From: Chroococcus sp. CMT-3BRIN-NPC107
Lineage (GTDB): Bacteria; Cyanobacteriota; Cyanobacteriia; Cyanobacteriales; Chroococcidiopsidaceae
Assembly (NCBI GenBank): GCA_019359635.1
Contig: JAHHGY010000009.1
Location: forward strand, 1-64,000
Reading direction: 5' to 3'
DNA length: 64,000 bases
Shown in pieces: positions 25,101-33,888 of this stretch; position 1 is the stretch's first letter; every line of letters begins with the position of its first letter. Under the pieces are notes generated by a model, which saw only the letters and a list, made by a program, of their open reading frames with translations, ran no database searches and had not been told where the DNA came from. The position numbers were made by a program, and so were the translations under genes.

Positions 25101-27935
25101 TTAATCTTTACGGACTTTAAACCTACCCACCGATGTTTGCAACTGCTGCGCCACTTCAACAGTTCGCTTTAGCGACTTTGATACTTGACGAGAAGAAGAA
25201 GCTGTTTCTTCTGAATTAATAGCCAGCCCTTTCATCAACTGAGTTACAGCTTGAGCGGTTTTTGCTTGCGACACTGTAGAGCGAGAAATTACTTGGACTA
25301 ATTCATCAATTTTGCGCGATACTTGTAAAATTTCTGCCAAACTTTGTTTGGTATCTTCTACTAGATGAGTGCCTTCATTTACTTGGCTACTACCTAGTTG
25401 CATAGCTCTAACTACTTCGCTAGTTTGCTGTTGGATATTTTCTAACACTTGCTCAATTTCTTTAGTTGCGGCGGCGGCTTTCGTTGCCAGTTCTCCTACT
25501 TCTTCGGCAACTACGGCAAAACCTCTACCTTCTTCTCCCGCACGCGAGGCTTCAATACTGGCATTAATAGCGAGTACGTTGGTTTGCAAGGCAATTTGGT
25601 TAATTAAAGTTGTAACTTTAGAAATCTGCTGCGATGCTTCACCTAAGTTTTTGACTTTTTTGGCAGTTTGGGCGATCGTATCGCGCAAATTCATAATGCT
25701 AAATACCGTGCGTTCCATTGCCGTTTCGCCAGCTTGAGCGCTGCTAGAAGCCTGGCGGGCTACTTGAGCCGCAAGTCCGGCGCTATCTGCTACAGATTGA
25801 ATAGATACAGTCATCTGCTCCACTGAATCAAGGGTGCTAACAATTTCGGTATTTTGTTTAATTGATTCCTCCGCTAGTTGACGAATTGCCCCTTCGTTTT
25901 CACTAATAGAAATATTTACTTTATCTGTAGCTTGTTTTACTGAAGTGACAATTTCCCGCAAACTTTCGACGATCGCATTAAAGAAATCGGCTACTGTACC
26001 AATTTCTCCGCTACCAACTTCTGCCCTTACGGTTAAATCTCCTTTAGTGGCTCCTTCTACTTCACTGAGCAAATCTACTAATTGATTTTCTAATAACTCT
26101 TTTTGTTCTCGTTGCTCAGTAAACATGGCTTCGGCAGAAATCCGCGACTTTTCAACTTGTGCTAATAAATTTGCTTGATCTAAAGCAAAACCAATCTGCG
26201 CTGCTAATTGCGTAAATAAATTAATTTCTGATTCTTGCCAATTACGCGGCTCCGAGCAATGATGAGCAATCAATAAACCCAGTAACTGTTTGTCTTTAAG
26301 AATTGGTGCAACTAGGTTTGCTTTAACTTCAAATTTTTCTAAAGTGTTGATATGGCACTCGGTAAGTCCGGCATTGTAAATATCGTTAATTCCTCGCACT
26401 CGACCACTTTTATAACTTTTTATGTGTTGCTCCTTAAAACAAGGATCGTCAATAGTTTGGCTTAGGGCTTGAGTCCAGCCAGGTACGACCGATTCGGCTA
26501 CGACAGTACCGCTAAAGTCAGGATTAAAACGGTAAATAACCACGCGCTCGGTATGAATCGCTTTTCGCACTTCTCGCACGGCGGTTTTGAGAATGTCGTC
26601 TAAGTTTAAAGAGCGGCGAATGCGTAAAGTAATATCTGTAAATGTTTGGGCGGCGGCGGTTGCTGATTCTTGATTTATCAACAGAATTTGCAGTTGTTCT
26701 GCCATGCTATTGATGTTAGCGCCTAAAACTGCTAATTCATCAGAGCCGTTGACTGCCAAGCGCGTATTTAATTGTCCCGCTCCTAGTTGACGCACGGCGC
26801 TTGTTGCTGCCATAACGGGGCGCAAGGCTCTATTTACAAACCAAGCGGCGATCGCTGCGACAAGGGCGGCGATCGCTAGAGTGGCGACAGCTAAAGTTAC
26901 GACAGAAACGTCGCGGGTGGCAAATATTGCGTCTTCATCTTGACTAACTAACACGCTCCAGTTTAGTTGAGATACTTCGGCAAGTTTGCCTACGGGAGTA
27001 TAAGATACCAAATACCATTTTTGCTCTAGCAAATCTTTCTCGACGACGCTACCAACGCTCCTTGCTGTTGATAATTGCTCGGCGACTATCGGAAAAATCG
27101 TTTGAGCATCTCTACCTATGTAGTCAGTGTGTCTTGTAGGGGCAACAACTACTTTACCAATATCGTTGATTGCATAATATTCTTCGCTTACGTAGCCATC
27201 AATACTTTGCGTCAACTGCTTGGCTTCGGCTTGAATAATATTGTTAAAATATTTTAAGGGAGTACGCGATCGCACAATCGCGATAGTTTCACCAGTGCGA
27301 TTATTTACCACCGGAGCGGCAACAAATATTGAATATTCGCCAGTTCCCGACGATTTTCTAGGGGGCGTAATTACCGGGCGGTTGGTTCTTAAAACTTCTT
27401 GAAAATAATTGATTTCGTTATAGTTAGCGATCGTCGAGCCTGCCGATTGTAATATAACTTTTCCCTCTAAATCGATAACGGCAATACTGTCATAAACTGG
27501 ATTGTCTTTAATATAGCGGTCTAATATAGCTTGCTTGGCTCTATTTGAAGTTGCATAGCTTGTCGTCGGATTGTTCAAAATACTTAACTGAGATAGAGTT
27601 TGAATATCTCGGTATTGTTGAACTATAAATTGATTTATTTGGTTTGATAAAGCGATTGTTCTCGCTTTTTGCTGCTGTTGTAGGTTTTCGGTGATTTTTT
27701 CTGTAGTTACATAGGTTGCTATTGCCCCAATTAAAATTACTGGCAATACACTTAAAGCGATCGCTAAAATCGTTGCTTTCTTTTTTAAGCTTAATCCCTT
27801 TTTGGATTTAGCTTTAGTTTGTTGAGTGACATTATTATTCTGTAAAGGCGTTAATTTATTATTTAAAATTTTGCTATTATTTCGAGCATCTGGCGGTTGC
27901 TCAAAGGAAGATTGCGGATCGAATTTTGTATTCAT
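25101..27935 (-). CDS. pixJ: Phototaxis receptor PixJ: cyanobacteriochrome methyl-accepting protein
   Basis: The 944-residue membrane receptor has, in order: a cytosolic N-tail; TM1 (about 54-75); an extracytoplasmic dCache-like sensor (about 80-340); TM2 (about 343-368); HAMP; a GAF domain (about 435-590); a second HAMP-like segment; and the methyl-accepting hairpin (about 690-940) with NVLAINASIEASRAGEEGRGFAVVAEEV. The GAF domain has DDPCF with Cys at about 499 and LTECH with Cys at about 527. These are the DXCF cysteine and the bilin-anchoring Cys-His, separated by 28 residues as in Thermosynechococcus PixJ. It should therefore bind phycoviolobilin/phycocyanobilin and show a blue/green photocycle, which is an inference from the family. 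It is the last gene of the pixGHIJ operon. Confidence 0.9.
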   Translation of the reverse strand: MNTKFDPQSSFEQPPDARNNSKILNNKLTPLQNNNVTQQTKAKSKKGLSLKKKATILAIALSVLPVILIGAIATYVTTEKITENLQQQQKARTIALSNQINQFIVQQYRDIQTLSQLSILNNPTTSYATSNRAKQAILDRYIKDNPVYDSIAVIDLEGKVILQSAGSTIANYNEINYFQEVLRTNRPVITPPRKSSGTGEYSIFVAAPVVNNRTGETIAIVRSRTPLKYFNNIIQAEAKQLTQSIDGYVSEEYYAINDIGKVVVAPTRHTDYIGRDAQTIFPIVAEQLSTARSVGSVVEKDLLEQKWYLVSYTPVGKLAEVSQLNWSVLVSQDEDAIFATRDVSVVTLAVATLAIAALVAAIAAWFVNRALRPVMAATSAVRQLGAGQLNTRLAVNGSDELAVLGANINSMAEQLQILLINQESATAAAQTFTDITLRIRRSLNLDDILKTAVREVRKAIHTERVVIYRFNPDFSGTVVAESVVPGWTQALSQTIDDPCFKEQHIKSYKSGRVRGINDIYNAGLTECHINTLEKFEVKANLVAPILKDKQLLGLLIAHHCSEPRNWQESEINLFTQLAAQIGFALDQANLLAQVEKSRISAEAMFTEQREQKELLENQLVDLLSEVEGATKGDLTVRAEVGSGEIGTVADFFNAIVESLREIVTSVKQATDKVNISISENEGAIRQLAEESIKQNTEIVSTLDSVEQMTVSIQSVADSAGLAAQVARQASSSAQAGETAMERTVFSIMNLRDTIAQTAKKVKNLGEASQQISKVTTLINQIALQTNVLAINASIEASRAGEEGRGFAVVAEEVGELATKAAAATKEIEQVLENIQQQTSEVVRAMQLGSSQVNEGTHLVEDTKQSLAEILQVSRKIDELVQVISRSTVSQAKTAQAVTQLMKGLAINSEETASSSRQVSKSLKRTVEVAQQLQTSVGRFKVRKD

Positions 27936-27942
27936 AATGTTC

Positions 27943-28461
27943 TTAAATTCGGGCTTGCTCTAGGCAACTAATAGGTTTTAAATTCGGAGAATAAGCGATT
28001 TCTTTGGCTTCTAAAACTATGAGATTCTCATCTCCTTGAGTCATACATCCGTTTGCATAAGGAGCTAGGTAGCTTAATAATTCTGTTGGTTCTTGATTGC
28101 TTTTAGAAGAAAAATGCGTTACACCTTTAACCGATTGTACAACTAGCCCCAACTTAACTTGCTCTACCTGCATAATCACTATTTGGTACTGTTGAGCAAT
28201 CGAATCGGGTGCAGGTAAATGTAATAATTGTGCCAAATTTACTACCCACAACACTCGACTACGCCGATTTAATAATCCGAGTACGCATTCTGGCATATTT
28301 GGCATTGGTGTCAGGCGAGATTGGGGAACAACTATTATTTCTTGTGCGTACTTCATAAGTAATAAAGCGCGGGTTTCATCATTTAAGTAAAAACTTAAAT
28401 AACTATCAACGGTTTTATTTTCTTCTGGCTCTATCGGCGGAGCAATTTGAGAGTTATCCAT
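27943..28461 (-). CDS. pixI: CheW-like coupling protein PixI
   Basis: The 172-residue protein is a CheW-domain adaptor that links the receptor to the histidine kinase. Recognisable pieces are IVVPQSRLTPMPNMPECVLGLLNRRSRVLWVVNLAQLL and YQIVIMQVEQVKLGLVVQSVKGV, corresponding to the two five-stranded barrels. The C-terminus VLEAKEIAYSP is short. It sits between pixH and pixJ with gaps of three and seven bases, which indicates a single transcript. The order PixG-PixH-PixI-PixJ copies the positive-phototaxis operon of Synechocystis sp. PCC 6803. Confidence 0.88.
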   Translation of the reverse strand: MDNSQIAPPIEPEENKTVDSYLSFYLNDETRALLLMKYAQEIIVVPQSRLTPMPNMPECVLGLLNRRSRVLWVVNLAQLLHLPAPDSIAQQYQIVIMQVEQVKLGLVVQSVKGVTHFSSKSNQEPTELLSYLAPYANGCMTQGDENLIVLEAKEIAYSPNLKPISCLEQARI

Positions 28462-28464
28462 TAA

Positions 28465-28827
28465 TTAACCCACTACAGATTTAATCGCCACTAATAATTG
28501 CTCTTTTGTAAATGGTTTAGTCACGTAAGCATCTGCACCTTGTTTTTTTCCCCACAATTGGTCTATTTTTCCAGATTTTGAGCTACAAATAATAATTGGC
28601 ACTTGCTCGGTAGCAGGGTTGCTTTTTAGTTGGCGGCATAGTTCAAACCCACTCATTCCCGGCATAACTACATCGGTAATAATTGCGTCAGGCTGTTGTT
28701 TTATCGCCGCACTTAAAGCGTCTTTGGCATTATTTGTCGGAATTACAGTATAACCGCTATCGCGCAGATATCCAGCTATCAAATCTAATAAACTTCGCGT
28801 ATCTTCAACTAATAAAACTGTACTCAC
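28465..28827 (-). CDS. pixH: CheY-like response regulator PixH
   Basis: This is a single receiver domain of 120 residues, beginning VSTVLLVEDTRSLLDL. The phospho-acceptor is in AIITDVVMPGMSG (about Asp52), with Ser/Thr at PIIICSS and Lys at YVTKPF. I choose the GTG start at 28827, preceded by AAGG. The longer ATG frame from 28878 would overlap pixG and add 17 non-domain residues. It is probably phosphorylated by PixL and acts on type IV pilus motility. Confidence 0.85.
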   Translation of the reverse strand: MSTVLLVEDTRSLLDLIAGYLRDSGYTVIPTNNAKDALSAAIKQQPDAIITDVVMPGMSGFELCRQLKSNPATEQVPIIICSSKSGKIDQLWGKKQGADAYVTKPFTKEQLLVAIKSVVG

Positions 28828-28855
28828 GATTTTTGCCGCCCTTATAACTATTTTG

Positions 28856-30178
28856 TTAGGATAGATGTCTGAATACAATTTTTAACAAGTCAGATTGACT
28901 AAAAGGTTTAGTTAAATACCCTGATGCTCCAATCATTCTAGCTTTAACTCTATCTATAATCCCTGTATTTCCCGTCACCATAATAATTGGCGTAGCTTTA
29001 AAAAACGAGTGATTTCTTAATAAGCGACATAGCTCGTAGCCATCTATTCCTGCCATTTTTACATCTAACAAAATCAAGTCTGGTTTGACTCTAACTATTT
29101 GCATTAAAGCTTTTATCGGATCGCTAATAGTAGAAACAGCGAAACTTTCGTCGTCTAAAAAATAGCTTAGTTCTTTCAACATTGCTGGACTATCATCTAC
29201 ACAGACAATTTTGTAAGTTTTTTTATTTGTTGGTGCTTCTGGTAAATTATTAATTGGTTCGGAAACAACATTAACGCTTTGAGGAGTGCGGGGAGGAATT
29301 TTTGGCAATTGAGTTGCAGATGACTCTAAAGAACTAGCAACAATACTTTTAGAATTAGAAATTTTTAAAGCTAATGGGTAACTTTTAATTTGTTCTTCTG
29401 ACGACGAGTTGGCAAAGTTTGGCAAACGATCGAAGGGAGAATGGGGAGGTTGCAATGATATATTTCCGGCTTTGATGTATGGATACAAACTTTGTGCCAA
29501 ACGCAATTCATCTTGATTGAGTAAAATAGCTAAATGACGAAAACTAAAACCTTTTAAAATTGCTGTTAATTTTTGCTGTAATTCTGGAGCCAGTTGTTGT
29601 TCTCTACGAGCAGAATCTAAGTAAGGACATTGATAAGGTGAATTGATTTCTGGAAGTAAATTTTGCCAAGCTTGCAACTGCTTTTGCGCGTATTTAATTA
29701 AACTAGACAAACTAAGGTGACAAAAGCCTGAAGTTGTTTCTGAAAAACTACACAACTCATAGCTACCTTCGGTAACTAATAAAAATGATTCAATAACTTC
29801 TTTAACTAACCCTTCAATTAAAATTTTTGCTTGTTCGGCGCTCAAATATCGATGCTCGATTAACCAACAAATAGCTTGATAGTCAGGATTTATATTTAAC
29901 TGCTCTCCTTCTGACTCTTTCTCAAACATCAATCTTAGCTTAGTGCGATTTTCGCTACTTAAAGAGGGTATGCGATGAGCTAGGCGGCGTAAATGGCAAT
30001 CAAGACGATCGAAGGGTTCTATTGAATGAGAAGCATAGGTTATTTTACCTTGTTCTAAATAAATTGACCAAGAGACTGAATTGCTAAATACTTTTAAATG
30101 CGCGCTGTCGTAAGAATTAGATAAGTGAGTCAACAAACTGAGCGGACGTAGTTTTTGAAAGGTTCCACAGCTAGTCAT
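28856..30178 (-). CDS. pixG: PatA/PixG-type response regulator (PATAN + receiver)
   Basis: The 440-residue protein has an N-terminal PATAN domain (about 1-240; DSAHLKVFSNSVSWSIYLEQGKITYA, typical of PatA-like proteins). A low-complexity linker runs from about 240 to 315, and a C-terminal receiver has VCVDDSPAMLKEL, LILLDVKMAGIDG, IIMVTGN and GYLTKPFSQ. In Synechocystis, PixG/PatA-type regulators couple light sensing to pilus activity. It is the first gene of the minus-strand pix operon. A 32-bp perfect palindrome lies 59 bp upstream of its start, a likely regulatory site. Confidence 0.9.
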   Translation of the reverse strand: MTSCGTFQKLRPLSLLTHLSNSYDSAHLKVFSNSVSWSIYLEQGKITYASHSIEPFDRLDCHLRRLAHRIPSLSSENRTKLRLMFEKESEGEQLNINPDYQAICWLIEHRYLSAEQAKILIEGLVKEVIESFLLVTEGSYELCSFSETTSGFCHLSLSSLIKYAQKQLQAWQNLLPEINSPYQCPYLDSARREQQLAPELQQKLTAILKGFSFRHLAILLNQDELRLAQSLYPYIKAGNISLQPPHSPFDRLPNFANSSSEEQIKSYPLALKISNSKSIVASSLESSATQLPKIPPRTPQSVNVVSEPINNLPEAPTNKKTYKIVCVDDSPAMLKELSYFLDDESFAVSTISDPIKALMQIVRVKPDLILLDVKMAGIDGYELCRLLRNHSFFKATPIIMVTGNTGIIDRVKARMIGASGYLTKPFSQSDLLKIVFRHLS

Positions 30179-30236
30179 TTAACACTTTTTCCTGCTTATA
30201 AATCTTAGAATTACTGTTAAAAATACGATTCAATCA

Positions 30237-30268
30237 CTAATCAGTTAAAATATATTTTAACTGATTAG
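30237..30268. promoter_or_regulatory. 32-bp perfect palindrome upstream of pixG
   Basis: The 16-bp arm CTAATCAGTTAAAATA (30237-30252) is followed directly by its exact complement to 30268. It lies in the 693-bp gap (30179-30871) between divergent pixG and PP2C genes, 59 bp from the pixG ATG. It could be an operator or a hairpin in the pix leader. The rest of the gap is A/T-rich. It shows only the short inverted repeats TTACAT-TT-ATGTAA and AAGTAA-6-TTACTT near 30498-30525, and no gene. Confidence 0.6.
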
Positions 30269-30871
30269 CCAATTAAACTGACACCAAACAAACAGATATC
30301 AATCTTGGTATTAGCACTTTTGGTCATAAAAACACTAAGTACCTAAGAATAATCTATTATACGAATAATTTTAGATCGAGACTTTAACTTGTGACCTCCA
30401 GCAATAACAGCAATATTTTTATAATCATTAGAGATGATCTTTGTATAGAAAACTACATTTTTTTAAGACCGCGAAACTAAATTTTAGCAACAATTATTAC
30501 ATTTATGTAAGTAAATTTTCTTACTTTAAAAGTTAAAGAAAGCACCAATTGACTAACCGCACCCTAATGATAAAATATGGTTGAGAGAGAACAAAGGCTT
30601 TTTAAATTTCTGGTAAGTGATTTAAAAATACTATAGTACAGTAAAAAAAGAGACTAAAACTTAGCATTTTAAGTTAAAATTTACACCTTCAGTCTTTAGC
30701 CAAATAAGGTAAAGTAAAAATAGTACATCCATTCTGAGTAACGGTCTGCATAGCTAAATACATCGCTAGATAATCTCATTACTATGCTGAATATAGTTAG
30801 AATCTGTAAAGTAGCTAACACAGAAATTGTCGGTTGAAAACCATCATGGCGGTCTCTGCTATTAAAGGCAA

Positions 30872-31699
30872 GTGGATATCGAGCAAAAATTCATGCAGAC
30901 AGACGAACCCCAATCTAAAAACTTAGGTTTCTGGCGAGTAGTAGCAGCATCAGTGCTGGGAAAAAGCCATGAAAAAATTAAGCAGCTATGTCAAGATGCT
31001 CATCATTGGGAGCTATTGTCAGAAGGCGTGTTAGTAGCGGCGGTAGCAGATGGTGCAGGTAGTGCGAGTTTGGGAAAAATAGGAGCAATTGTTGCCTCCC
31101 AAACCGCCGTTGAAACAATCCGCTTGCAGTATGGAGAAATTGCCAGCAGTGGGGATGTAAACGCTGAAGATAACCAAAAATGGCAATTGTTGCTCGCAAA
31201 CGCCCTAGAAGCCGCAAAAAAAGCCGTAGAAGAAGAAGCGATCGCCTGTAAAGTTACCCCCAGAGAACTAGCTACTACTTTAATTATTGTTGTGGCTACC
31301 CCAAACTTAATCGCCGCCGTTCAAGTAGGTGATGGAGTAGCCGTCGGGTGCGATCGCGCGGGAAACATTATTGCTCTAACTGCGCCGCAAAGGGGAGAAT
31401 ACGTCAACGAAACAATTTTTTTAGTATCACCCAACGCTTTAGAAAATATTCAAGTAAATGTCTGGCGCGGTGTTGTAGCTAATATTGCCATGCTCTCCGA
31501 CGGATTACAAATGCTGGCTTTAGAAATGAGTGGAGGTAAACCTCATGCGCCCTTTTTTTTCCCAATGTTTAAATTTGTTGCCAATGTAACCGACGAACGA
31601 GACGCTCAGGAACAATTGGTGGCATTTTTGCGATCGGAACGCATTAGCACGCGGACAGATGATGACTTAACACTTTTACTGGCGACTATAGTCAATTAA
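30872..31699 (+). CDS. PP2C-family protein phosphatase
   Basis: The 275-residue protein has the PP2C metal-binding motifs: AAVADGAGSASLGKIGA near residues 55-71, AAVQVGDGVAVG, NIAMLSDGLQ and TRTDDDLTLLLA. It should be a Mn2+/Mg2+-dependent Ser/Thr phosphatase. The start is GTG at 30872 with AAAGG just upstream. An ATG at 30893 is the alternative. It is four bases upstream of a kinase gene and probably removes that kinase's phosphorylations. This PP2C/kinase pairing resembles the E. coli yegK/yegI and TerY-P modules, but no von Willebrand-A partner is adjacent. Confidence 0.8.
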   Translation: MDIEQKFMQTDEPQSKNLGFWRVVAASVLGKSHEKIKQLCQDAHHWELLSEGVLVAAVADGAGSASLGKIGAIVASQTAVETIRLQYGEIASSGDVNAEDNQKWQLLLANALEAAKKAVEEEAIACKVTPRELATTLIIVVATPNLIAAVQVGDGVAVGCDRAGNIIALTAPQRGEYVNETIFLVSPNALENIQVNVWRGVVANIAMLSDGLQMLALEMSGGKPHAPFFFPMFKFVANVTDERDAQEQLVAFLRSERISTRTDDDLTLLLATIVN

Positions 31700-31703
31700 T
31701 GCT

Positions 31704-33818
31704 ATGAAGTTGAAACGTCAACTCGATACTCAAATTATTACTATAGACCCGACCTCAAGTTTGGGTCACGGAGGCGAGGCGAAAGTTTATAGCGTGCCAC
31801 AAGATGAAACTCTAGTGGCAAAAGTCTATCATAAGCCTACTGAAGCCCATGCCAATAAGTTAATGCTGATGCTGGCAAACCCCCCCGACAACCCCGCCGC
31901 CAGCAAAGACCATATTTCTATTGCTTGGCCTGTAGACGTGCTGCGGACAGTAGATGAAAAGCAAAAAGTAGTGGGCTTTTTGATGACGCGAGTCAAAGAA
32001 ATGCACTCGCTATTGGATTTTTATAATCCCAAAACCCGTCGCCAAAAGTGTCCCTTTTTTAGTTATCTTTATTTACATCGTACTGCCCGTAATCTTGCCG
32101 CAGCTTTTGGCGCACTTCACGCTCGCGGCTACTGCATTGGCGATGTTAACGAATCAAATATTTTAGTTAGCAATACTGCTTTAATTACGTTAGTCGATAC
32201 AGATTCATTTCAAGTTAAAAACGAACGTAATGGTGAAATCTACCGTTGTGGAGTGGGGAAGCCAGAATTTACACCCCCCGAACTGCAAGGACAGAGTTTC
32301 GCCCAGCTAGATCGTAAGCCAGAACACGACTTGTTTGGACTTGCGGTATTAATATTTCAGCTACTAATGGAAGGTACACACCCCTTTGCGGGAATTTATC
32401 AAGGTGGTAGCGACGACGCGCCGCCCTACGAAACCCGAATAGCAGAGGGACACTTTGTTTATAGTCGGCGGCGCGTACCTTATTTGCCGACTTTAATTGC
32501 GCCTAAATTTGACTTGCTGCACCCAACATTGCAACAGCTATTTATGCGTTGCTTTGAAGAAGGGCATAATAATCCTCAAATGCGCCCTACGGCTCAAGCT
32601 TGGCAAAGCGCCCTTAGCGAAGCCGAACGGGATTTAACTGCTTGTAGCGTCAACAATCAACATCGTTACGGCAAACATTTAAGCTCTTGTCCTTGGTGCG
32701 AAAGAACTTTTAAGCTAGGCGGGCGAGATCCCTTTCCCTCCTCTCAAGCCGTGCAAAAAGGGCAGCATTTACAACCGCTCAAGAGAACTAAACCTACTTT
32801 GGTAGCGACTAAAAACAAGTCTAGCGCGATCGCCTATTCTCCTAGAGCTTATCGACAAACTCTTTTAGCCACAAGTTATCGCCAATACCGCAACAAAAAA
32901 AAGTATCATCTCGCCGTACTTAGCGCTTTTGGTGTCGGGGCTATGGGGATATTCGGGTTATTGTTAATATTTAAAGATTTTAGACTTTCTAGTGAAATTA
33001 GCTCGACGCTTTTTCCTACTCAAGAAGAAGTTGCTACAAATAACCAAACAATCGATGCTACTAAAATTGCTTCTAAATATACCTACCAAGGAAAAATATC
33101 TTCTAAGTACGAAGACTACGACGGAGCAATTGAAAACTTTAATCAAGCTTTGATTCTCAATCCTAATGATGCTCAAGCTTATATCGAACGCGGAAATGCG
33201 CTCTATGAAAATGCTCAAAGTAGTGGCAACCCTGATGAAGAATACAAAGTAGCGCTCAAAGACTTTAACAACGCTCTAAAACTCAACCCCAACGAAGCCG
33301 AAGCTTATCTCAGTCGCGGAATTGTTCGCTATGATATGGCAGAGTATAGCCCTAATGCCAAAGACGAATATCAAGCGGCGATCGCCGACTTTAACCGAGC
33401 AATTGAGAAAAATCCTACCAGTGCTAAAGCTTATGTCCAACGCGGCATTACTCAACACAAAATATCCCAAAATAGCGGCGACTTAGACCGAGGCTACCAA
33501 AAAGCGCTTAAAGACTTCGATGTGGCACTAAAGCTCGACCCCCAATCTGCCGAAGCCTATGTAGAAAAAGGCAATATATTGTATGAATTAGCAAAACTTA
33601 ATGGACAAGACAAAGCCAATTATTGGGGAGCAATTACCAACTTGCAAACGGCAGCAAAAATATTTCTCGATCGCAAAGACATGGAACAATACCAAGAGGC
33701 TTTAGACGATCTGGGAAATGTTTGTTTAGCCATAGAAAGCGATTGCCAATCGTTATTAAATAATCCTCAAGCACCAATGCTTGCAAAACCGCAACCAATT
33801 AAAAAAACTAAAAGTTAG
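31704..33818 (+). CDS. Atypical Ser/Thr kinase with zinc finger, TM segment and TPR repeats
   Basis: The 704-residue protein begins with a kinase domain (about 1-310). The glycine loop is LGHGGEAKVYSV, the ATP-binding Lys is in LVAKVYHK, the catalytic loop is YCIGDVNESNILV (GD in place of HRD) and the metal loop is VDTDSF (in place of DFG). A Cys-rich segment (LSSCPWCERTF, about 335-345) is followed by one membrane segment (HLAVLSAFGVGAMGIFGLLLIF, about 398-420). Four or five TPR units then run from about 450 to 620 with NPNDAQAYIERGNALY-type repeats. These substitutions are normal for the YegI-like kinase group. The TPRs are probably extracytoplasmic or a docking surface. Operon with the PP2C gene. 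Confidence 0.8.
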   Translation: MKLKRQLDTQIITIDPTSSLGHGGEAKVYSVPQDETLVAKVYHKPTEAHANKLMLMLANPPDNPAASKDHISIAWPVDVLRTVDEKQKVVGFLMTRVKEMHSLLDFYNPKTRRQKCPFFSYLYLHRTARNLAAAFGALHARGYCIGDVNESNILVSNTALITLVDTDSFQVKNERNGEIYRCGVGKPEFTPPELQGQSFAQLDRKPEHDLFGLAVLIFQLLMEGTHPFAGIYQGGSDDAPPYETRIAEGHFVYSRRRVPYLPTLIAPKFDLLHPTLQQLFMRCFEEGHNNPQMRPTAQAWQSALSEAERDLTACSVNNQHRYGKHLSSCPWCERTFKLGGRDPFPSSQAVQKGQHLQPLKRTKPTLVATKNKSSAIAYSPRAYRQTLLATSYRQYRNKKKYHLAVLSAFGVGAMGIFGLLLIFKDFRLSSEISSTLFPTQEEVATNNQTIDATKIASKYTYQGKISSKYEDYDGAIENFNQALILNPNDAQAYIERGNALYENAQSSGNPDEEYKVALKDFNNALKLNPNEAEAYLSRGIVRYDMAEYSPNAKDEYQAAIADFNRAIEKNPTSAKAYVQRGITQHKISQNSGDLDRGYQKALKDFDVALKLDPQSAEAYVEKGNILYELAKLNGQDKANYWGAITNLQTAAKIFLDRKDMEQYQEALDDLGNVCLAIESDCQSLLNNPQAPMLAKPQPIKKTKS

Positions 33819-33888
33819 CAACTAAATTTATTTCAAATAGACTAAGAAAAAGTAACGAGATTTAAATATTTCAAGCTAAATTAATGCC

